A program made the position numbers and the translations under genes. The notes under the pieces were generated by a model. It made no database searches. It had not been told where the DNA came from and worked only from the letters and a program-made list of their open reading frames with translations. From NCBI GenBank assembly GCA_016098155.1, contig JAAAJB010000005.1, positions 97,356 through 161,355 on the forward strand: 64,000 nt of DNA, read 5' to 3'. This stretch comes from Actinomortierella ambigua. Its lineage: Eukaryota > Mortierellomycota > Mortierellomycetes > Mortierellales > Mortierellaceae. This document shows positions 23,701 to 35,200 of this stretch, piece by piece; the stretch's first letter is position 1; each line of letters starts with the position of its first letter.

Positions 23701-24384
23701 ACGGTGCCGACCATCCACGATGCTATTGGTCTTGCAAAGTCGCTGCTCACATCCAAGGATCTCCTCGTTGTCGGTCGTGGTGTCACATCCAAGCGTACCG
23801 TGGCCACAGGAGGAGGTGATGCTGAATCCCCCGGTATTCCCATCAACTCGACGACCCCGACATGGCTGTCAACGCATTCGGGAACGACAGGTCAGAACAA
23901 CAACAACAACAACAATTCCAAGTCGCCCGAAATGGACAATTCGATTGCCGAGAGCTCGGCGGCGGGACTGCGTCATCGACACTTGCGGAACCAGCCCTCG
24001 TCGCGGGACCTCCAGCATTCGAGTGTGACGATCATGACGATCCTGGGCGTGGTGTCGCATGCGTTCTTGACCTCCGAGTTGACATCGTGTCTGTTGTCGG
24101 TCCAGTCTGGTTTTAGCCCGACGGCTGGTGTGCAGCTGTCGAGGATCGCGTCTGCTGTCCCACCCTCGCTGCGCGGTATGCCTGCAGAGGGATCGGGTTT
24201 GGTGCAGAAGAAGTCGTATCCTGGTGGTGGTGCTGGCACTGGTCAGATGGGCTTGCATCAGCTCCAGCCTTCAACAGGGTCGGCGACCTCTGGAGGCGCT
24301 CATCATCTGCCAGCGTTGTATACACCGCCCCAAACGCAGCCCCATGGAGCGACTGGGGGTCAAAAACAAGAGACTCAGGATTAA
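20731..24384 (+). CDS. KHA1: CPA2-family monovalent cation/proton antiporter (Kha1/CHX type)
   Basis: Membrane K+(Na+)/H+ exchanger, in fungi usually of endomembranes. Exons: 20731-20746, 20879-20949, 21229-22086, 22252-24384; the product is 1025 aa. The first coding exon is 16 bases and the second 71. Intron 2 has a GC donor (CAG|GCAAGT), and no GT alternative keeps the frame. The membrane domain covers about residues 25-425 with roughly 12 helices and family blocks EVIAGILLGPSVLGRIPGF, FFLFLVGLELDP, GVAMAITAFPVLARIL and AGAVGDIAAW, then LLPIYFALSGLKT exactly across intron 3. The cytosolic C-terminal half (about 600 aa) has USP-like segments (LLHLTDRSSSVL, ESGADVIIFPWN) as in plant CHX proteins, and Gln, Asn and Ser-rich inserts. 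Family assignment is secure; ion and organelle are not known from sequence. Confidence 0.93.
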
Positions 24385-26002
24385 ACAAAAGTAGAAGGGG
24401 GGAGGGAGGAAAAATCTGGACATGCACACACTCACACACGCACGCATCACTTGATTTTCTCTTTATGTAGTTTTTTTGTCTCTCTATACCAATTTGTATC
24501 TTAGCCTTTTTTTTTTTTAACTTTGCCACCAAAAAATAACACTGACCACTTTTTCATTTGTGAGTCTTCAGGATCCATTGTTGGTTCTATGCAGGAGCAC
24601 TGCACTAAAGAACATTGTGCTGTGCAAAGTGCACTACACTAGTGACAGGAAGGAATAGTCTGCTCACATAGCATTGCTCTCTATGGTTCTTAGGCAGGGA
24701 CGCGTTCGTTTAGTGTTTCCCTGAAGGGGCTCTGGAACGGAGAGCCAACAGAGGAAGGGTTCACAAAAAAAATGTGAGCATCAAGTCGATTCTCTTCACG
24801 CTAGCCATTCTAGGCCCATTTACACCATGGGCTGAGGAGATCTAGACAGAGAGAGAGAGAGAGGGAGAGAGTCGACAAGGCTAGATAGAAAGAGAGATAA
24901 ATGAATAGTCAGATAGAGAGTGAGCGAGAGACGAAGAATGAACACTTTGCTACCTGGTAATCGCCAACGCCCTTCTTTGATATTGGGGATAGGTTAATTG
25001 ACGTGAGGGAGAGCAAAAGAAAAAACAAGAGATTGTGAGACGCGTCAAGGAGGAAAAAAGGAGCTGGCGGTATATATTTTTTATTCTCTCTTCGGCTGAG
25101 GAGAGGAAGCGAAAATAGATCGCATATCCTAAACCGCTCATCGCTTTCATCTCTCGCCTCTGTCCTTTTTTTCTCGCATGGATAATGTACGGCGGGATGC
25201 ATTGTTATTTGAGTCTCGGTTTTTTATTGTGTGGATCCCTGGTATTCAAAAAATTTCATGCACGCCCACCGCCGCAAAAAAAAAATCTGTCAGCCCGAAA
25301 CAAGAAAACAAGTGAAGGGTCAACAGCTCTTGTTGGACCACACCAAAAAAAAAGGCGCCACTACAAGAAAGAAAGAAAGAGAAAGAGAATGAATGAATGA
25401 AGGCAACGCTATAGGAGGCGCCAAAAGGAAGGGAGCCCAATTCCTTTGTGGTTTACCTGTCTTGGCTGCACCAAGAAGTCCAGAGAGACCTCAATTCCCA
25501 ACGTTCCTACATTTTTTTTTTTTTTTTGCTTTTCTGCTCCCCCTTTCCCCTCCCCCCGGCCCGTTTTCTCCTCGTTTGCCGGCTTTGCACTTTGATCCAT
25601 CGGAGCACAAAGCTGCTATCATACACACAGCAGCAAAAGAAAAAAAAAGGTGTACCTGGGACAGGGAACAGGCGCTTGGGCCATAGATATTGATCTACCC
25701 CCCTTCACTTCAAACTCTCTCTCCTTTCCCCGTTCTTTCAAGATGCACGCCCCCTCCTCACCTCTCTCCCCCTCTTTCTTCCCCCCCCCCTCTCGGGCCT
25801 GTCTCATCCAGAGAGGACGGTAGCAAGTGGGCTATTGTTATCGAAAAACAAAAACAGATTGTTTTTTTTATATCTTATTTATTTTAAGCGAAATGATGGT
25901 ATGAATGATCTTATATTCAGAGGGGAGACGGTACATATCCCCCCTTGGAAATAGATATTGACATTAGGAGGATGAGAGAGAGAATGTGTGTGTGTGTGTG
26001 TT
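24385..26002. other. Intergenic between convergent antiporter and CotH genes
   Basis: No gene seen. It holds 3' sequences of both genes, (GA)n-like stretches near 24850, several poly(A)/poly(T) runs and C-rich tracts near 25550 and 25780. Confidence 0.55.
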
Positions 26003-28152
26003 TTACTTGGGGAGGGCTCCGGCACGCTTGTTGATCCATTGCCTGATACCAAAGTTGATGCTGTAGCCAGTCTTCTTGACGGGCTTATCGATGGAGGTGA
26101 AAAAGTCCGAGATGGTCCATCCATAGTTCTTGCCGGGCTGGGCAGAGCGGTCGATGCTGTAGTCCCAGGCAACATCCTCCTTGATGAGTTCCTTAAAGGC
26201 CGTGATGCGGGGCTCGAGGACCTTGTCCGTGAAGACGGCGTTGGCGATGGATTTGAGGATGAACTCGAAGCGGGCGGCAATGTCCTTGTTCTTGTAGATC
26301 AGCTTTGTGATCAGGGGGTGGTCCTTGCCCTTGCGTCTCAGACGGCTCGCAGCAAACTGCTTGTAGTCGACATCGACATCGGCACGGCCGCCGTCGGAGA
26401 AGGTCACGTCAAAGTCGGTGGGGATGAACTGCCAGACCTTGGTCTCGACGTTGAAGTACATAAAGTAGTTGTTGCCCTTCCACCAGTAGGCGTCCCAGTG
26501 GCCCGTCAGGAACTCGAGCGCCATCGAGCGCAGGAAGCCATCGAGATCCAGATGAGAGTTCCAGAATTCAATAGCATCGGGCTTGGTAGGGTCATAGTCG
26601 CGGAGAACCTTCATAAAGTCGATGAACTGGGCCATCGGCTCCTCCTTGGTGTTCTGACCCAGGACCTTGTTCTCGTAGATCTCGGGGTGGTAGTCGGCCG
26701 TCTTGGAACCGTTCCAGGCCATGGTGGCCTCCAGGCCAGTAATGTGCGAACCCATCTGGTAGAGCGAACCCATCTCCTTCTCCTTGGTGATCCGGCCGTG
26801 GTGGATGCGCGTCGACAGGAATGGAGGCTCAATGTCCTCGACCATGAGGTAGAAGCCGTGGGGCTTGCCGTTGACAAACACGCGGACGTAGCTGCCCTGG
26901 TAGGTAGGGACTGCGACCGAGTTGACCAGGTCAATGTACAGCCTCTCGCGGATCATGGTAGGGTCAAAGACCTGGGAGCGCAGCTTGATGATGGGGCGGT
27001 TGTAAAAAGTGTCGTCTCCGTCAAACTTGATGCGAAGCGACAGCTTTTCAAACTTGCGCGAGCCGTGACCGGAGACCTTGATCTTGACGGGCTCTACGGC
27101 ATCGTAGACGTTTCCGGCGTTGATGAACTTGAAGCCAGCCTTGATGGCCTTGACATCCACGGTCGGGTCCGTTGGCTTTTGGGGGTTATCGATCATTTTC
27201 TTAAACTCTGCAGGGTCCGGGGTCAGATGGATCGTACCGATCTGGTTGTTATCAAAGGCGACCGAGCCCTCGGGGGGCAGCGTAGATGGGTACACCTGCT
27301 TGATGGCCGGCACATCCGCCACCGTCACTTGGCGGTTGAAGAACTCGTTGGCGGTGGCGGTCAGCTTGCGGTTCTTAAAGGCACGCAGAAACTTTTCGCG
27401 CAGCACCACGCCGCCCTTGTCGTTCAGCTGAAGGTACCGGTAGCCCGACGACGACGATGCCTCGGGGATCTTTGCAGACCACAGAGGGAATGTTTTCTCC
27501 GTCGTCTCAAGAGGATAAAGCTTCTTGTTGATCTCCACCGCGAAGGTGTTGGTCTTGCTATCGGGGAAACCGATAACATTGTAGGTCACTGGAACGATTT
27601 TTTTTTGAAAACAATGAGAGCAAAGAGCGGAAGCAGAACATCCAACAGAATACAGAACAGAAAAAAAAAAGGTCAGCTTTGGCTCTTTTTGTGTTTGGAG
27701 TGTGTGTTTTGTTTTGTCATCCACATCAAAGACAAAAGAAATGAAACAAAAAGGCTGGCCTAGAGTGGCAAAAAATTAAAAACCAGAGTATTGTCTGATG
27801 GTGGTGGGGCGGGGGCGGGTGAGGCATAAGTGAGATCGTTGCAAGGGTGGGAAGGCGGAGAGAGAGGCGCACGCACGACGATCAAAAACAGAGTCGACTC
27901 GAAGCAATTAGGGTTTTGTGCTAACCAAAGCCGGAGAAAGGTTGACTAAACAAGCATGCGCCGAAGTATGAAACGGGGCTAAGCTCAAGAATTGGGGAGA
28001 GGGTGGGAGGGTGGAGTGGACTAAGGAATGCATGCGTAAAGTGTTGGCCACGCTTTAGGCGACACACATTTAACGGTTTGATGATTCACCATACCTTCAG
28101 CATAGACGCTCGAGGTCAAAGCCAGCAGACCTGAGAGGAGATAGATACGCAT
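26003..28152 (-). CDS. cotH: CotH-family secreted protein (atypical kinase fold)
   Basis: Member of the CotH spore-coat/atypical protein kinase family, which is expanded in Mucoromycota; some members are surface proteins. Exons in coding order: 28152-28095 and 27588-26003, phase 1, with a 506-base intron (donor GTATGG, acceptor TTCCAG). The product is 547 aa. Exon 1 encodes a signal peptide, MRIYLLSGLLALTSSVYA, so the protein enters the secretory pathway. The CotH core has KFDGDDTFYNRPIIKLRSQ, MIRERLYIDLVNSVAVPT, YVRVFVNGKPHGFYLMVEDI, EFLTGHWDAYWWKGNNYFMY and IPTDFDVTF; the last resembles the DxD metal site of CotH kinases. It ends INKRAGALPK, with no hydrophobic GPI-anchor tail, so a soluble secreted or wall-bound form is likelier. 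Family is clear; function in this fungus is unknown. Confidence 0.9.
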
Positions 28153-28362
28153 GACGAAAGAGAGGCGGAGAGCAATGGAAGAGGTAGTGAAGGGGTAGGA
28201 GAGTAGATGATACCGGTAGACGGCAGGAATGGGGCGGAGGGAAGGTGGAGGGAGGGTGGGAGGAGGGAGGAGGGAGGTGGAGGTAGGTAAGGGTTAGGGG
28301 GAGGTAGTAGGTGGTGGGGACAAAAGACAAAGGTCGCTGGACAAGAAGTGGGGTCTGCCCGG

Positions 28363-28370
28363 TTTATATA
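28363..28370 (-). promoter_or_regulatory. TATA box of the CotH gene
   Basis: TATATAAA on the minus strand, about 210 bases before the ATG at 28152 and followed by a C/T-rich leader. Confidence 0.5.
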
Positions 28371-28775
28371 CAATGTCTTTGCGACTGTATCGTTGAATTG
28401 TGCGGGCTGGCTGTACATACTCTTTTTTGCGCGTGTGGATGGTGGGGAGTACGCATGTTCCTGACCCATCCTTCTGGGCTGAGAAAAATCTGTGAAAAGA
28501 ACAAACACACCCACCTAAAACTCTATGCGGCAGCCGCGTATAAAAAAAGATCCGGGCAAAATGCTTTTTGTTCGGGTCATGTCCACCGATGTGTGGTGTT
28601 TATGTGGGCAGGCATACCAAGTAAAGAAACTGAAGAGATGGAAGAGCACTTTTTCCTGTACAGGGGAGAGAGAGACAGGAGAATCCGAGAGAGAGAGAGA
28701 GAGAGAGAGAGAGCAAGAAGGGGCATGAAGCAAAGCTTGAGGAGAGAGCCCAAGCGAATATCTGAATATCGATGA

Positions 28776-28796
28776 TACACACACACACACACACAC
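28776..28796. repeat. (AC)n microsatellite
   Basis: About ten AC copies upstream of the CotH promoter; a (GA)n tract lies close by at about 28690-28712. Confidence 0.9.
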
Positions 28797-29206
28797 CTGC
28801 ACGCCTTCACAAAAGACAGGCAGACAGACAGAAGACAGGCATCTCGATGCCTGGTTGAGCACAAGGGCTGAGACGAATCGTAAGGCACACTTGAGAGCGA
28901 AAGCAAACAACAGGAGAAGCAAGTGGGGCGGATGACTGAGTTGACCGAGTGGTGTGGCGAGAGCTTGCGGATCGAGGTTGCTCTTTCACTTTCACACTCT
29001 ATTTCTCTCTCTCTCTCTCACGTTACAACTTGTCCAAACTGTCTTTTCTGGGGTCATGGGGAACCTTTCTTTAAATTCCATAAAGCCAAATTGTTTGTTG
29101 TACCACAACAACTATACTGCCATGCGCACACCACACATCTATTAAAGTCTAATGTACAACCCTCGACGGTCTGGAATGCCGGTGCACCATATATTTATAG
29201 CTAATC

Positions 29207-32200
29207 TCACAGTACGATGTCGTCTTCTGTGTAGCTTTGTTTCTCGCAACCACGGCCATCGTCTCTTCGACTACAGCGCCCACTCACTGCTGCTCCATGG
29301 TCGTCCACACCTCCAACTCCTCCTCCTATCCCACCAACGACGCCTCCTGAAATTCCTCTAGAGGGTCGTCCTTCCCCTTCCTCATCTCCTACTCCCCCCC
29401 CTCCTCCTCCTCCTCTTCTTCCTCCTAGATTTCTCCTCGCCTGTCTGACCGTCCAAACGGTTGGCTCCGATTGTCCGTACATCATTGCTGCCTTCCACCT
29501 CGTGAATTCGTCGTTGGCCAGAATGGCTCGCGTTCGTTGGGCCCTGGCTTTTGTGCTCAAGAGGGAAATTGTCGTGCTGCTGGTGCTGCCATTACCGCTG
29601 CTACCTGCTGGAAGAGCATGATCTCTGTTGATATTGACGGCAGCATCGTCGTTATCGTCAATCCTCAGATGCATCATGGCCTCTGTCAACAACGCAGGTT
29701 CCTTCAACCGGTCTTCGATCAGCTGCTTGGCAACATGCCCTTGCCGGTAGAGCCCTGTATCCAGCATTGCACATTCGTGCCAAAAGCCAAAGATGCAGCT
29801 TTGTACGCTCTTGATGATCTTGTCTGCCACCGTACTATTTCTTGTCGTCGTCGCCGTCTTCTTCTTCTTCTTCGTTGCCTGCCTGACCTCGCCCTTACCA
29901 TCCTCAACCGCATGGTTCACCTCGTCCTCATCCTCGTCCTCTTCTTCTTCCTCCTCGTCTTCTCCTTTGTCGTCTTCATCTTCTTCATCATTGCTGTCGG
30001 GGGCGAGGAGACAGTCTGCTGCCCATGCCTGCATCATCTTGAAAGTAGACGAGGAAGACGACTGAAACGGAGCCGATACAGTGGAGCCTCCATTGGTTCC
30101 CCGCCCCCTTCCTCCGCCTCCGATCTGCCCTCCTCCTCCGCCTCCTCCGCCTCCTCCTCCTCCGTGGCCCGCTACTGGTCGAAGAGCTTGCGCGTCCTGT
30201 TGCAAGGCCATGGGTCGGAGTTGTGCTTCCAGATCGCGCCGAACCACATGCTGGAAATTTGTAAAAACTCCGCTGGAACCGCCACTGCCGTTTTTGGTGG
30301 TACGGGTGGTGTTTGTCCATGGAATTGTTACAAATTCTTGCAGGCTAGACTCGAGAGACATAACATCCGATTTAGCAGGCGGGCTCTCCATGTTCCAGCT
30401 ATCAATGCCTCCCCCTCCATTCAGGCATGTCGTCGTCAGCACACATGTATCTACATGACTCGCGTGGGCTGATGGTTCCGTCTCAGTCATTGTGTTACCA
30501 ACAACACCGCTTATAGTAGTAGTAGTAGTGGAGGCACCCCTAACCCTATCAGTCGTGGCACCTCCACCACCCCCGCCACCGCCAGAACGCCCATCGAACA
30601 ATCGGGCCAAGAGTCGATACCCATAGGCCCATGCATAATGGATGAGATCATGGAAGGCTTCTCGCCAGCCTTCATTGCTCTCATCTATGAAGGCGTACAA
30701 CATGAAGACATGAAGAGGCATAGATAGAGAGAGAGGGATAGAAGAAAAAGTAGACCAAAATTGACGGTGATTAGTGTTGTACATTATTTTGTGCTAAGCC
30801 CAAAAGTTTAAAAAAAATTAGACAAAGCCTAAACTTACAGAATTCTGGAAAGTCGATTCGCGTTTGGCGCGCAATGCGGGCCATTACGCCAAGAAGCTCG
30901 AGTAACTGGCCAGTCAAATGAAGAGCTCGTAGAACATTCCTAGTATCGGATGATTGTAGCAATGTGGCGATGCGCTGATGATGACGATGATGATATGGCT
31001 GTTGTTCCTGCGGCTGTTGCATGATAAATTGGCGAAGCTGTGCTGGCCGCGACAGCCTAGAGTCTAGCATCTCCGACACAATGGCGTTCAGCGACGGCTC
31101 TGATCGGTCGATCAATTGCTCGGTGCCGTACAACGCCTGAAAGATGGGCGCAAACATGGCCGATGTCTCACGCTGAAACGCCTCATAGCCGGTCAATCTA
31201 GCGTTCGTTGGCGAAGCAGAAGATGGCCCTGTTGGGAGCAATGCAATATCTTCAGCCACGGCATGCAGCACATCTTGTAGCGTGCGGGCAACAGAGGCGC
31301 TGACCATCATCAATTCTGGATGGGTCGGTATCGTCCGTTGCACCAGAGACTCGTTCCTCCAAGGATTAGCACCCCAGGACTCTCGACCGCTACTGCCGCT
31401 GCCGCGGCTGCCTTGATCGGGCCCCCAAAAGGCAACCAGGAAAGGGTTGGTGATTGACATGAACACCATCATGCGGAATGCACCAAGGACCTTGTTCCTG
31501 TATTTTTTTTTTGAGTAGAACAGCACATGTGTTAATAGTCTCGACTATAGATTATAGGCTTTCTCTTCTCTTCTCCTCTCTTCTCCTCTCTTCTTTTTTG
31601 TTTCGTAAAAGTAGAAAGGTTCTTACCATTGATGACGATTGTCCGAGTCAGAGACGACATTCCGGAGAGCGGCTGCTAGTGTACGGGCTGCAAGCTTGGA
31701 AGCATCTGCAGGACCTCCTTTGGCCGCCTTGGCCTTGATCGACTCGTTCTGGACACTGACAAAGCTCTTGATGCTGGTCTGTCCATGTTTGGTGGTGGTA
31801 GGGGTTGCGAATGAGGTCTGATGAAATGGATCCCTCGTCGTAGCCGTAGTGGTCGGACTCTCAGCTCCGTGTCCACCACCCCTAGTACCATCGGCAGCAC
31901 GAGGTGTCGCCTCGGCCGCCCCAGATGAAAAAAGGACGATGCCACCTTCCATGATCCGAATCTCACTCTCTTCCGGTGGTGCGCCTTGATCTGTCAAAGC
32001 AGCAGCAGCAGCAGCAGTGCGATCCATCCTCGCCTCGAAGCCTTCAGTCTCGCCCCGATGATCGGCGTACGAGTGCTTGCGGATGCCTTTCACTCTGGAG
32101 AGCTGGCTTTTGATCAGACCCAAGAGGACGCCAAAGAACTGGCGATCTCCTGCCTGGTAGAGATAGGCAAATCCGCGAATCTTTTGGATAAGGAACAGGT

Positions 32201-35200
32201 CATCACTAAGGAGGAAAAAAATCAAGTATCAGAAAGGTTCATCGCGAACGCGAGAGGGCAAGGGGGGGAGGAGATATAGAGAGTTAGAGAGAGAGAGAGA
32301 GAGAGAGAAAGTACCATCATTAATCAAAAAAGGGGAGTAACACCTGTCTCAAGCCTGATGAAAGAAATTAAAGATGCGAGATATGCATGGTAGTAAACAT
32401 ACATCTTTGGTTGCGGGAAATGTTGTGGGGATGTGAGAAACCCAAAAATCGAGTCGGACGAGCCAGTAAGACTGGAGTTTTGGAGGATCAGTCCACAATG
32501 CTGAATGATGTGTCCAATGACATGGTGCGCTAGGTCCACGACCTGGATTGAGTCCCGCGTCTGGCGACGGAGCTCCATCCGCTATTCAAAAATAAGGACA
32601 GTGATGATACATGAAGATGGAAATTCGTTGGATTAGTCTCAGTCGCCATGAGAATTAATGAAGAACGTATTATACAAGGTACCATAAAATGAAGCATGTA
32701 CCTCATAATCAAACTTGATCTGGTGTAAGATAAACCCAAGGTACTTTTGATATTTGGCCTTAATAAGGTAGCTTGTGTTAGACCTGTGTTGGTAGCCTTG
32801 AGGGTCCGACCCCAAGGTTTGTTCCAGGTCGATTCTGGACCGCGTGAAATGGTCACCCATATTACTCAGCACCTTGAGCAAGATCTGCAGTCGGGCTTCC
32901 TTGAACTCGCGAAAAAGAGCTGCATCGGCCTCGGTGCTCAGTAGACTCAAACTGAGAATGTCCACTAATGCAGGCCCCCCACCCGGTGGGAGGTTGATCC
33001 CACCACGGGTATCACCTTCCTTACCTGAACTTTCATAGTCCAAATGAGCAAAAGGAAGGTCTCTCAGCAACTCTGTCGAAACAGATGGACCTGGATCTAC
33101 CACCGCTTGACCACCAGTCTTGGCTGCTGCAACAGTTATATTGGCAGTGCTTTGAACAGCCTTGTCGGTCGACTGGAGCATGGCTCGCAAGAACCTGTGC
33201 TGCAACGTAAGCTCCAAAGTTGGAATCGTAATAGTGCTGCACCAAAGGCCAAGAAAGTAGTCCTCATGCTCTCCAACAGCAAGCTGGGGCCGCTCCTCCA
33301 ACAAAAAAGTCGCCCATGCCAGTTCGTCCGCCCGTCGCGCAGCTTGGATCCAAAGACTGAGCCACACTTCTCTCTTGAACATGCGATTCGTGGCATCTGC
33401 CAATGTCATGTTGCCTCGACGGAACAGGATGAGACTCGACCTGGCCAACACCTTGATGAATCGCCAAATGCCTTGCTGAGAGATCTGGGAAAGATTGCTC
33501 GGAAGAGCGGATGGTGCTGCACCAGGGGTACTGGTGCCTCGTGATCCAAACATCGGTGTTACGGTGGGCATTGCGGCCGTTGTTGTTGTTGCAAAGGCAT
33601 CGAGCGGCCCCTTGAAGGAGAGGGGTCTCCCACCACCGCTGAAAATAGTCTCATTGGGTCGGCTCTGTCCGGATCCATGACCCGGCGTGCTTGAAGAGAC
33701 GCTGGAAAAGCGTGCAAAGGTCTGCTGATTCTGGTCATGCAAGAGCTGGTGCCGCTCCTTCAGCAGTGTCTCGATCCACGGTAACACGCGCTCGTTCAGC
33801 AATTTGACTAGGTCTACATCCAGCTCCAGCATAGGTTCGTCAGGCAGCTGAGCACTTGAAGGTTCCGAGCCCCCCCTTGTTACAGAGGTTTCATGTTCAG
33901 CTTGTTGGCTCGACGACTGCTCAAAGGACCAAAAGTCGTCATCAACGTCAAGTTGTTCGTAGTCCAATGAAGAGAAGCCGTCGTCGGTGGGAACCGCCGC
34001 TCCTGCAGTCTGGTCCTGTTGCTGATGGCTACTCGGCTCACTACCAAGAGTCGGTGGAAGAGCAGCGGGCGCCTCGAAAATCTTCGTCACGTTGCCTTGC
34101 GCCATACTGATTGAAAGTGCTGGAGTGATCGGCGCTAGAGTGATTGGTGCCGTTGATGAGAGCATGACTTCGCTCGCTTGCCGCTTCCAGACTTGGTCCA
34201 AATGCTTCTTCCGCAACTCCAAAAACTTTTCAACGACGCCGAGAGCCTGAAGTCTCATTCCAGGTGGGAATGGTATGCCACTATCCATGATCACACCAAT
34301 CCCTATAAGAGGAAGAAGAAAATAAAAAAATAGAAGGTACGACAACAAGTAAGCAAATTGACATTTTTTTTTCATCGATTCATGCCATCGTGACAACCGT
34401 CCTTACGCTGATCCAAGTAGGCAAGGGACGGATACGGCGTAGAATGGAACGACTCCAATTGAGTCAAAAGGTCCATGATATGGCCAAGGCAGGTTTCGAT
34501 CAAAGCGCCGACGGGGAACTGGCGCTTGTTTCGAGGGACATATGCACTAGTGCCTTGCTCCACCGCCCGAAGATCCTGCTCGTATACAGTGGACAGCGAG
34601 CGTAGCTTTGAAAAGAAAAACTCGAGCACGTCCTCAATGCGTCGCCTGGGAAAGGCCTCTTGGTTGGTGAACCACTGGCGCTGCCACGCCAACCCCAAAA
34701 AGGCCATGGCCTGTAGAATGATCCTCTGTGAAGCATCGTCGCTAACGTCAAAGTCTAGAAAGCTCTGCAAATAGCTTGAAGATGAAGGGCGTAGACTGTC
34801 TGGGACAAGGATGGTGATCAGCAGGACGAGGTTACATGGGTTACACAGCGTGGAATAACCTGGGCCACCTGGAGGTCGCGAGGGAAGGAAGGATGTGACA
34901 ATAGCGGGCGAGATGGACGATAGCAGTCGCTTGCAATTGCGAATCTTGTCGTTACGGTTCAACAGACGCGGTCCTGAGATCCCTGCCGACGAGGACGCTG
35001 CTTCGGACGTCAGCCACGTAACGGCCGAATCGTGTCCCGTGGCCCTAGACGAGGAAGATGACTCTGCCATGGCTGACGACGATCTTTGCTCAAGGTCCTG
35101 CTCACCTTCGATCGATCGAACTAGATAGAGCACTGTGAGACCAGTAATCTTGAGGAAAATCTCAAAGCATCGATCATGGTTAGATGGTGGTAGCTCAAGC

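Larger units (their letters stand above)
28153..29206. other. Intergenic between the Mms22 gene 3' end and the CotH promoter
   Basis: No gene seen. It holds the CotH leader (G/A-rich as read on +), a TATA element, a (GA)n tract near 28690-28712 and an (AC)n tract at 28776-28796. Confidence 0.55.

Noticed and set aside
25988..27763. 591-codon open frame antisense to CotH
   Set aside because: Same codon-bias effect; the minus strand has the CotH motifs, signal-peptide exon and TATA box.
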